A DNA stretch of 64,000 bases from a virus, in the IMG/VR virus record IMGVR_UViG_3300025280_000031, positions 1 through 64,000 of that record; one strand, 5' to 3'. A program made the position numbers and the translations under genes. Below are positions 16,265-22,542 of this stretch, piece by piece (the first letter of the stretch is position 1; each line of letters begins with the position of its first letter). Below the pieces are notes generated by a model, which was not told the DNA's origin, searched no databases, and saw only the letters and a list, made by a program, of their open reading frames with translations.

Positions 16265-16341
16265 TGGTACGCCCGTCTGGACTTGAACCAGAGACTTCCA
16301 CCTTATAAGAGTGGCGTTCTAACCTACTGAACTACAGGCGC
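16265..16341 (-). tRNA. tRNA-Ile (UAU anticodon), CCA encoded
   Basis: The minus strand folds into a complete cloverleaf: acceptor GCGCCTG with CGGGCGT, D-stem GTTC/GAAC, anticodon stem CCACT/GGTGG with loop CTTATAA, a 5-base variable loop, and T-stem TCTGG/CCAGA with loop TTCAAGT. Discriminator A is followed by an encoded CCA (16265-16267). Anticodon TAT reads AUA, a codon common in this AT-rich genome. Bacterial hosts usually read AUA with a lysidine-modified CAU tRNA, so this gene probably supplements a scarce decoder. It has its own promoter and sits between the exonuclease and helicase genes. Confidence 0.93.
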
Positions 16342-16352
16342 TCAATATTAAC

Positions 16353-16381
16353 ATCATATCTCATTTTTCTTTTGTTGTCAA
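16353..16381 (-). promoter_or_regulatory. sigma70 promoter for tRNA-Ile and helicase
   Basis: TTGACA (16376-16381), 17 bases, TATGAT (16353-16358) on the minus strand. The -10 ends 12 bases before the tRNA 5' end. Transcription through the tRNA would also serve the helicase and nrdJ. It overlaps the 3' end of the exonuclease gene. Confidence 0.85.
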
Positions 16382-17332
16382 GCAAATTCTTTTCATTGTC
16401 GCGAACAACTCTGCCCAATCATATGCTCCGATGCCATCTTCGATCATCAATCCAATACATTGAGTTTTGTTTAATTCTGGTAGCATCTCTTTAATTGCAT
16501 ATTTAATCCTCTGACTCGCTTGAGCAGAAATTAAAGGCGTGTATAGCTGCATCATTTTGTAGTTTCTTTGTATTTTATCTTCGCTGTTCAAAATATTGTG
16601 ATGGACCTTCAAAGGATTTTCCACTATCTCGCAAGCCTCCAAAAGTGTTTTGATTTCATGAGTTTTTGCTTCTGCAAGAAAAGGAAATCTTTTGGCAACC
16701 GTTTTCAAGCCAGCGCCTCCAACTCCGTCCAAATTGTCGCTCTTGTCGCCGCAAATGGCCCTTGCGAGGGCGAAGTTGTTGGGGTGTATACCAAACAGCT
16801 CGACAAGCCTTTTCGTGTTAATAAGCTCCCTTTGAACAGGCCTGTACACTATCGTTTCATCGTCACAAAGTTGATAAAAATCCTTATCACTGGAAATGAT
16901 TACTTTTTGTTCATCTTTGAAGTATTGCATTTGAGCTACATAACTAATAATATCATCTGCTTCAGTTTCATCAATCATAATCTGAGAAACCGGCAAACAA
17001 TTGAGATATGTTATTAATCTCTGCTGTTGCCATACTTTATTGTATTGCTCTTCTTCTTCGGACATAACACGAACGCTACGATTAAGACGAACTGGTGATC
17101 GGCCTTCTTTATATCCTTTGTGTATCGTCTTTCTTTTCCTGCTTCCGCCAGGACCATCCCAACAAATTACAATGTGATCGGGCTTCATTTCTCTACAATA
17201 TTTCTGTAGAGATTTAAGAAACCCAAATGCGCCGCCGATGGGCTCGCCATTTAAAGCAATTGAAGGATTTGATATGTAAGCTCTCAGATAAATGTTGAGG
17301 GCATCAATTATTAATACTCTTTTCAAAACCAC
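16361..17332 (-). CDS. 5'-3' exonuclease / RNase H (T4 Rnh-like)
   Basis: The 323-residue protein belongs to the FEN/PIN-like 5' nuclease family. Metal ligands are visible in VLIIDALN (Asp10), VICWDGPGG (Asp59), DETEADDII (around 121-127), ISSDKDFYQL (149, 151) and ICGDKSDNLDGVGG (196, 199), the last leading into a helix-hairpin-helix. It removes RNA primers and 5' flaps from lagging-strand fragments. The start appears to be GTG at 17332, with AAAAAGG immediately upstream, inside the end of the preceding gene; exact initiation is uncertain by a few codons. Confidence 0.92.
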   Translation of the reverse strand: MVLKRVLIIDALNIYLRAYISNPSIALNGEPIGGAFGFLKSLQKYCREMKPDHIVICWDGPGGSRKRKTIHKGYKEGRSPVRLNRSVRVMSEEEEQYNKVWQQQRLITYLNCLPVSQIMIDETEADDIISYVAQMQYFKDEQKVIISSDKDFYQLCDDETIVYRPVQRELINTKRLVELFGIHPNNFALARAICGDKSDNLDGVGGAGLKTVAKRFPFLAEAKTHEIKTLLEACEIVENPLKVHHNILNSEDKIQRNYKMMQLYTPLISAQASQRIKYAIKEMLPELNKTQCIGLMIEDGIGAYDWAELFATMKRICLTTKEK

Positions 17333-17574
17333 CTTTTTTTGGGGTAAAGTTCGTGAATTTCATCGACGCAATATCCTAACAAGCGCTGATAATATTTTTC
17401 ATCTTTAATCTCTGATATTGGAGGGCTCCAAGATAATTTAAGCTTCTTTCTTCCTGCTTTAAGCGTTTGTCTTTCGCTGCAACCAAAAAGTGGACTAGAA
17501 AGTTCGATATTAACGAGTCTAAACTTCATCTTAGGAAAACATTGTTCGAGTTCATCTAAAAATCTTTCTTCCAT
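17323..17574 (-). CDS. hypothetical protein, about 83 aa
   Basis: A small basic protein, from MEERFLDELEQCFPKMKFRL to a C-terminus ELYPKKRWF, with a central WSPPISEIKDEKYYQRLLGY. No known motif is seen. The frame could start 15 codons earlier at 17619, overlapping the deaminase end by 32 bases. Neither start has a convincing ribosome site, so I give the one that avoids overlap. Its end overlaps the exonuclease start by 10 bases, consistent with coupling. Confidence 0.5.
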   Translation of the reverse strand: MEERFLDELEQCFPKMKFRLVNIELSSPLFGCSERQTLKAGRKKLKLSWSPPISEIKDEKYYQRLLGYCVDEIHELYPKKRWF

Positions 17575-17587
17575 ACTGTAACTAGAA

Positions 17588-17995
17588 TCACAGTTTATAA
17601 CATTCAAGAGTGCCGTCATCTGTAGTATAATATATCCTTTTTATTCCAACATGCTTTAAAGCTGATTCACACATGGAACATGGTTTGCTCATTTTAAAGT
17701 CGCCTGCTCCATTAACTCTAACAACATAAATATCTGTTCCTTGTGTCACGGACCGATCTAAATTAAGAACAGCTGCAAGTTCTGCATGCAGCGTTGATAT
17801 TCCCTTATCTCTCTCACGAAATCTTTTACCAAAAGAGGAATAAGACCATTTGTTGTGTGCAGCATTTATAATATTTCCGCCTTTCACTAAAACGGCGCCG
17901 TGACAAGTGCGAGATTCATTACTCTGTTGTGCCATCCTTTTGGCCAACGACAGATAGCTTTGTGTCTTCTTCGATATTTTCGTTTTCGATGTCAT
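17588..17995 (-). CDS. cytidine/deoxycytidylate deaminase-like enzyme
   Basis: The zinc deaminase signature is clear: STLHAELAAVL (HAE, with the catalytic Glu) and KPCSMCESALKHVGIKRI (PCxxC). The reaction is probably dCMP or cytidine deamination, feeding dUMP for thymidylate synthesis together with dut. The frame extends to 18049. I chose the ATG at 17995, which keeps the first helix (YLSLAKRMAQQS) but still overlaps the uvsX 3' end by 77 bases. A start at 17934 (MAQQSNES) would cut into the fold. Such a long overlap is unusual in this genome. Confidence 0.85.
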   Translation of the reverse strand: MTSKTKISKKTQSYLSLAKRMAQQSNESRTCHGAVLVKGGNIINAAHNKWSYSSFGKRFRERDKGISTLHAELAAVLNLDRSVTQGTDIYVVRVNGAGDFKMSKPCSMCESALKHVGIKRIYYTTDDGTLECYKL

Positions 17996-19088
17996 AAAAG
18001 TCTGCTGCTTCGCCTTGTCGCTTGTCAAACTTGAGGATGACTTCTTCATCCATTATGTTTAATACTCTATCACGAAATTTCTGATTTGTCAACATATTTT
18101 TCCATTTGGATGGCTGAAACTTTTCTTCTGCGCCATCCTTATATTGAAGCGAATACCATGCCCCGCTTTGTTTAAGGTGGTTAGAGCCTTTGATAGCTTC
18201 AAACCAGCTTTCCTCATCTTGAACGCCTATATCATCGCCCCAAAGAATTTTAAAACTAGCTTGCCTCCCTTGAGTTCCAAAACGACTTTTCTTCAAAGTA
18301 GCTTTGACCTCTGTTCCTACTCTAAACCCTCTTTCATCAAGCACAAAACTAGCCTTCGCTTTTCGTCCTGTAAGCCAAATGCGAAGAGAATAAGAATAAA
18401 TCATAGCTTTGCCGCCGGGCGTCATATAAGGTTCAACCATCGCCTCCGAAGGACTTCTGGTGATATTGGTTTTAAGTTGGTTAAGAACTAAAAATGTCGA
18501 TTGGCTGTTCGCAATTGGGACGGTCAACTTGGACATCCCTTTTGCGAGAATACGAGCTTTCACCGCCATCGACGAAAGAGGATTAAAATCACCTTCAACA
18601 TCGCTAACAGACGGTGTTAAAGCGAGACTATCCCAAATAAATAACATGCGATTATCATTGTTGGCAAGAAGGTCTTCAATTGTCTCAAGAACAAATTCTA
18701 CACTTTGTGCTTGGACATAAAGCAGACTTTCTAAATCACAACCGGTTCGTTCAAGGAAGGTTGGATCAATCGCTGATTCAGAATCAAAATAAATTACATC
18801 AATGCCCATATTTTGAGCATTGGCAGCAACTTGAGCGGCCATATAAGACTTACCAGTTGATTCCAAACCTGCAATTTCAACAATTTTCCCTAATGGGATG
18901 CCTGATAGCTGTCCACGACAAATAATTGAGTCGAGCCAGCGAGAGCCCGTTGGGATCCAATCTTTTACTTCTGTCGGATTGGCTTCAGTTAAATTGTGTG
19001 CAACAGACATGCCGGCCTTCTTATTGATAAGGCCTCGCATATCCGCCATAGAAAGCTTGCCTGCTTTATTTTTATTTTTCTTTGCCAT
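17919..19088 (-). CDS. uvsX: RecA/UvsX-type recombinase
   Basis: A 389-residue strand-exchange protein. Walker A is GLESTGKS (residues 74-81), the catalytic Glu is in YFDSESAIDP, and Walker B is RMLFIWDSLALTP. The loop region contains VLNQLKTNITRSP and the sequence PYMTPGGKAM. The N-terminus carries a basic stretch MAKKNKNKAGK. It would catalyse recombination-dependent replication and repair on SSB-coated DNA, working with the SSB just upstream and the SbcCD-type protein at 60.8 kb. The C-terminus is acidic, as usual for RecA-like proteins. Confidence 0.93.
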   Translation of the reverse strand: MAKKNKNKAGKLSMADMRGLINKKAGMSVAHNLTEANPTEVKDWIPTGSRWLDSIICRGQLSGIPLGKIVEIAGLESTGKSYMAAQVAANAQNMGIDVIYFDSESAIDPTFLERTGCDLESLLYVQAQSVEFVLETIEDLLANNDNRMLFIWDSLALTPSVSDVEGDFNPLSSMAVKARILAKGMSKLTVPIANSQSTFLVLNQLKTNITRSPSEAMVEPYMTPGGKAMIYSYSLRIWLTGRKAKASFVLDERGFRVGTEVKATLKKSRFGTQGRQASFKILWGDDIGVQDEESWFEAIKGSNHLKQSGAWYSLQYKDGAEEKFQPSKWKNMLTNQKFRDRVLNIMDEEVILKFDKRQGEAADFYDIENENIEEDTKLSVVGQKDGTTE

Positions 19089-19111
19089 GTTGTAAGCCTG
19101 TGTTTAAAGTT

Positions 19112-19591
19112 TTATTTGACACTCAAAACTTCAATTTCAAAGTTTAACGTTTTACCAGCAAGCGGATGATTAAAATCCAAAACAACGGAACTTTCGTCGA
19201 TTGAATTAATTTTCGCAGTTACCGATTGGCCGGCAGGATTTTGTCCTCGCACCATAGCCCCTTCTTGAAATTCAAAATCAGGGGGGAAAGCTTGGCGAGG
19301 GACAGTCTGGAAAGCTTCAGAAAGAACCTCTCCGTAAGCTTCTCCCGGTGGCAATTTGACGTTTTTGACTTCACCAATTGTCATTCCTGGCAAAGCTGCC
19401 TCAAAACCAGGAATTAATTGACCTGATCCAACCTCAAGAGACATAGCCTCTTCGCGTGCACGTGAGTTATCAAATTCAGTTCCGTCATCAAATGTTCCAA
19501 CGTAGTGTATACTCACCGTCTGTCCATTCTCTACTTTACTGCTTTTTGTTTTTTTGCTCACTGACTTTTTACTTTTTGTTTTTTTACTCAT
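19112..19591 (-). CDS. SlyD-like FKBP peptidyl-prolyl isomerase
   Basis: A 159-residue protein with a Lys/Ser-rich N-terminal tail (residues 1-20) followed by an FKBP domain with the SlyD-type inserted flap. Motifs: VSIHYVGTFDDGTEFDNS, GSGQLIPGFEAALPGM, PPGEAYGEV, the inserted PRQAFPPDFEF region and VLDFNHPLAGKTLNFEIEVL. It catalyses proline isomerisation and, in SlyD, acts as a chaperone through the insert. The His/Cys-rich metal tail of E. coli SlyD is absent. No export signal is seen, so it works in the cytoplasm. A phage copy between uvsX and ssb is unusual. Confidence 0.92.
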   Translation of the reverse strand: MSKKTKSKKSVSKKTKSSKVENGQTVSIHYVGTFDDGTEFDNSRAREEAMSLEVGSGQLIPGFEAALPGMTIGEVKNVKLPPGEAYGEVLSEAFQTVPRQAFPPDFEFQEGAMVRGQNPAGQSVTAKINSIDESSVVLDFNHPLAGKTLNFEIEVLSVK

Positions 19592-19662
19592 TATAGCTTG
19601 CTCCTTTTTTATTAAAATTGAGACATCTGTAACCCCATGCCTCCCTGCGGGTGAGAGAGAAC

Positions 19663-20403
19663 TTATGAAAGAAGCTCACTAAAAGCTTTATCCACTGAAT
19701 TACTTGATTCAGTACTGTACTTCTCTAAATTCTCAGAAGAGCCGGTATCTGCATTGCCCGATAAATATTCATCGAGAATAGCTTCAACTTCTTCTGGAGT
19801 TTTGCGCTCAAAGAGCGAATCGAGATCTGGAATTGTGTCCAGCCATTCGGCGCACTGTGCTTCATCTTCACACAAGAGCGACGGGCGGCGGCGAGGAGTA
19901 ATTTCCGTTTGAGGAAAAGAAGCTCCTGCTGGCTTTCCATATCGAATTACAAGATCTGTTCCAGCTTCAGAGTCTGTAATATCTCCATATTCAGGATTAA
20001 GAACAAGATTAAGAAGCTTTTCATAAGCCATCTTGCCAAAGCCCCAAACACGCACGCCTTTATCTTCTTCTCCGCGAACAACCACTGGAGCGAAGAAACG
20101 CTGGCGAGCTGACAAAGATTTTGCCATCTTAATGCTCTCTTCGGTACCCTCTTTATAGAGCTTGCGAACAAATGCATCAAGCGCATCATCTTCTCCAAAA
20201 TTCTTTTTTGGGCTCAAGAATCCTGGAGCGTTTCCAACATTATAATGGAACCAATAATCCTTGAAAGGATCGCCATCAGGAGTAGGAACGATTCGAATCG
20301 TCGTTTCTCCGTCTTGCGGCCTCCAAAACATTTCTCGGTTATTGCCATTTTTGTTGTCGATTGCAACGCGTCTGGCTCGCATTTTTTCCATATCAATACC
20401 CAT
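19663..20403 (-). CDS. single-stranded DNA-binding protein (gp32-like)
   Basis: A 246-residue protein resembling the T4-superfamily SSB. The N-terminus MGIDMEKMRARRVA is basic and could mediate cooperative binding. The core contains FWRPQDGETTIRIVP, KDYWFHYNVG, ARQRFFAPVVVRGEED and VRVWGFGKMAYEKLLNLVL, the OB-fold aromatic-rich strands. The C-terminal 60 residues are acidic and Ser-rich, as expected for the protein-recruiting tail. The Cys/His zinc site of T4 gp32 is not evident. The start at 20403 has GGAG seven bases upstream and is preferred over a 13-codon longer frame. A hairpin lies in its mRNA leader. Confidence 0.88.
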   Translation of the reverse strand: MGIDMEKMRARRVAIDNKNGNNREMFWRPQDGETTIRIVPTPDGDPFKDYWFHYNVGNAPGFLSPKKNFGEDDALDAFVRKLYKEGTEESIKMAKSLSARQRFFAPVVVRGEEDKGVRVWGFGKMAYEKLLNLVLNPEYGDITDSEAGTDLVIRYGKPAGASFPQTEITPRRRPSLLCEDEAQCAEWLDTIPDLDSLFERKTPEEVEAILDEYLSGNADTGSSENLEKYSTESSNSVDKAFSELLS

Positions 20404-20430
20404 ATTATTTCTCCTTTGTTTGAGTAAAGT

Positions 20431-20454
20431 CAGAATGACCAATTTCTCATTCTG
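20431..20454 (-). promoter_or_regulatory. 8-bp hairpin in the SSB mRNA leader
   Basis: CAGAATGA and TCATTCTG pair perfectly around the 8-base loop GAAATTGG in the leader RNA, between the promoter and the ribosome site. Further along, CTTT and AAAG (the latter overlapping the Shine-Dalgarno) could form a second weak stem. T4 gene 32 is repressed by its own product binding a structured leader, so an analogous autoregulatory site is plausible. This is inference. Confidence 0.6.
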
Positions 20455-20462
20455 CTATGTTC

Positions 20463-20491
20463 ATAATACCACAATGAATTCTGTTTGTCAA
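20463..20491 (-). promoter_or_regulatory. sigma70 promoter for ssb
   Basis: TTGACA (20486-20491), 17 bases, TATTAT (20463-20468) on the minus strand with TGG before the -10. It gives a leader of roughly 50 bases, much longer than at the other early promoters, which leaves room for the hairpin at 20431-20454. Confidence 0.87.
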
Positions 20492-20500
20492 GTGTTTTTT

Positions 20501-21334
20501 TCACTTTTTTTGTCGTTGAATTTCTGATGAATAAGCGACCGTGTAAACATAATCCTGTTCGTATTCTGTTGCATATATTCCATAACCAGTTGGAATTTCA
20601 TTTCCAATTTGCTTTCGAATATTTTTCAAAATTTCACCATCAGTTTCTAACTTTTTCTTATTGATAGCATAATAATAGCGCATTTCTCCAACATTGTCAA
20701 GTAAATAAAATAATTTATTTTCATTATTCTCCGAATCATAAAAGCCAATTGTTGAGATTCTACGCCCCTTCCGTGGTTCAGAGAAATTATTATTGACTGA
20801 GTCAATGTGGTTATATACGTTAACCATATGAAATGATGATACAATCATTTCGTTTAAACGCTCATAATATCCAATAACTGGAACATTGCCTATATGCTTT
20901 TCAACTTGTGAGTTGTCGATAAGATATATTCTTTTAAATACGCCAGATCTAGCATATTCTTGCAAGATATTAAATGTTGTCCACTCTTGTCTAATTTTTA
21001 TTATATCGATAACTTCTGTTTCAGGTCTGATGTATAAAATATTTACATCGCAGTTTTTGAGATATTCAAGAACTCTCAAGGAAGCGCCAGATATATTTCC
21101 AGAGCCACCAACAACAAAAAGCACTTCACCTTCTACATCTTTAAAGAATTTGCTCATGTCCGGACATCGTTCTTCATATCTTTCTGGTCCATCTTGCCAT
21201 GGCATTGTGTAATTGCCATCTTGTCTGAGACCCTCTAAACCATGATCAACTTTGTAAATTTTATATTGTTTATACTTTGAAAACTCGTCAGCAATATTGC
21301 AGCCGGCTTGCCCTAATCCAATAATAGTCTCCAT
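20501..21334 (-). CDS. tubulin/FtsZ-like GTPase
   Basis: The 277-residue protein starts METIIGLGQAGCNIADEFSK. This matches the first nucleotide-binding loop of FtsZ and tubulin (GxGGxGxN) at residues 6-13. At residues 74-86, VVGGSGNISGASL corresponds to the tubulin signature GGGTGTG, with one extra residue, followed by a helix and the strand NILYIRPETE as in FtsZ. A canonical T7 catalytic loop (NxDxxD) is not evident; the best candidate region is around VNVYNHID. It is shorter than FtsZ or PhuZ (300-400 residues). It could form filaments that position or organise phage DNA, or be a non-polymerising relative. The ATG overlaps the stop of the family-A polymerase gene as TAATG, indicating coupling. 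Confidence 0.7.
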   Translation of the reverse strand: METIIGLGQAGCNIADEFSKYKQYKIYKVDHGLEGLRQDGNYTMPWQDGPERYEERCPDMSKFFKDVEGEVLFVVGGSGNISGASLRVLEYLKNCDVNILYIRPETEVIDIIKIRQEWTTFNILQEYARSGVFKRIYLIDNSQVEKHIGNVPVIGYYERLNEMIVSSFHMVNVYNHIDSVNNNFSEPRKGRRISTIGFYDSENNENKLFYLLDNVGEMRYYYAINKKKLETDGEILKNIRKQIGNEIPTGYGIYATEYEQDYVYTVAYSSEIQRQKK

Positions 21335-22533
21335 TATGTTGTAAGCTCCCTAATATTTCCAAAATCTTTACCAGCTTTAACACTGGTTCGAAAAATGCCA
21401 AACCTTGTATTCGAAAATTCATCTATAACATCTTTCATGAGATCTTTGTCATCTGCATGCAAATCAATAATTATACTGTCATGTACACAAAAGGCAATAT
21501 TAGATTTCTTGCTCTCTAGTATATCATATATTTTAATCATTTTTTGCAAAATAAGATCAGCACACGTACTTTGAATAATATAATTCAATGCGTGATGCTT
21601 GTCTGCCGGTATTTCTCTGCCGAAACAAGTTTTTACAGTTTCGCCGTCCCAATATTCATTTAGTACTTTATCTTTGTCAAACACTTTTCTTAAAACTTCT
21701 TCATTTGGATGTTTTTTCGAATTGTAAAGCCATGCAAAAATAGAATTTTTAACTTCTTGTCTCGATGAAATCTTATTTTCAGATAAATGCTTTCTGTTCC
21801 ATTCGTGAATGTCTATCGTTGGTTGATTTTTATCTGATAAGGCTAACAGTGTTCTTAACTCTGCACCGTTGTAATCTAATTCAACAAATAAATCATTATT
21901 TGGCTTAAGGATAGAGCGATATTTCTTTGGAAAGGTAAGAATTGGAAAGCTATATCTTTTTGTTGTTAACCTTCCTGTTTTGGTGCCAAAAATATCATAT
22001 TTTATATATGGTGAAATATCATTAATTTTTTTTCTCCATTGTCTTGCTTTGTGCTCAGCAAGAAATGGCTTAAACTTGTCAACGTCAATATTAAGTTTTT
22101 GCTGGCTTATATCTTCAATTACTTTTGTTAGTGAGGTTAGAAATCTCATATTTTTAGGCGGCAAAAAATTTTCAAAAACGTGTTTTGTGATTCGGTTTTT
22201 GATCTCGCAGTATTCTAATAAAAACTTTTCTGGAATTAAATCATAGAAGCAATTGTCGTCCAGAGAAACCTTTGCCAAGTGAATTGACCTCATGAAGGCT
22301 TTTAATTTATTATTGATTTTATTCCAGTCATCTTTTATATTTGAGGGACAAACACTGTCAAGAGATTTGCCACCACATTGCAGATAGCCGTATCTAAATT
22401 CTCTGTCCCGGAGAGAAGAAGAATAACTCCATGTTTCACTAATTCCCTCAGGAAGTTCATCGCTAAAGTGAAGATTTCCGTCATAATATACTCCTATACA
22501 CTTTTGTTTATTATCCAATGTCTGAAATAACAT
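21334..22533 (-). CDS. short family-A DNA polymerase (PolA-like core)
   Basis: The 399-residue protein carries the family-A polymerase motifs in order: GTKTGRLTT (184-191), motif A FVELDYNGAEL with Asp220 and Glu225, motif B Arg258/Lys262/Phe266/Tyr270 in the exact R-x3-K-x3-F-x3-Y spacing, QSTCADLI (321-328) and motif C FCVHDSIII with His351-Asp352. In motif C the usual Glu after HD is Ser. There is no 3'-5' or 5'-3' exonuclease domain and the fingers between motifs B and C are compact. Residues 1-130 are unrecognised. It probably acts in repair or lagging-strand processing beside DnaE. It is coupled to the tubulin-like gene. Confidence 0.87.
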   Translation of the reverse strand: MLFQTLDNKQKCIGVYYDGNLHFSDELPEGISETWSYSSSLRDREFRYGYLQCGGKSLDSVCPSNIKDDWNKINNKLKAFMRSIHLAKVSLDDNCFYDLIPEKFLLEYCEIKNRITKHVFENFLPPKNMRFLTSLTKVIEDISQQKLNIDVDKFKPFLAEHKARQWRKKINDISPYIKYDIFGTKTGRLTTKRYSFPILTFPKKYRSILKPNNDLFVELDYNGAELRTLLALSDKNQPTIDIHEWNRKHLSENKISSRQEVKNSIFAWLYNSKKHPNEEVLRKVFDKDKVLNEYWDGETVKTCFGREIPADKHHALNYIIQSTCADLILQKMIKIYDILESKKSNIAFCVHDSIIIDLHADDKDLMKDVIDEFSNTRFGIFRTSVKAGKDFGNIRELTT

Positions 22534-22542
22534 TAATTGGCC

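Noticed and set aside
16251-16301. Longer N-terminus for the helicase starting at 16301
   Set aside because: It would be translated from the 3' part of the tRNA; the ATG at 16250 has a proper ribosome site.
19592-19662. Possible terminator between ssb and the isomerase gene
   Set aside because: Only a 5-bp stem with a 7-base loop and no U-tract is present on the minus strand.
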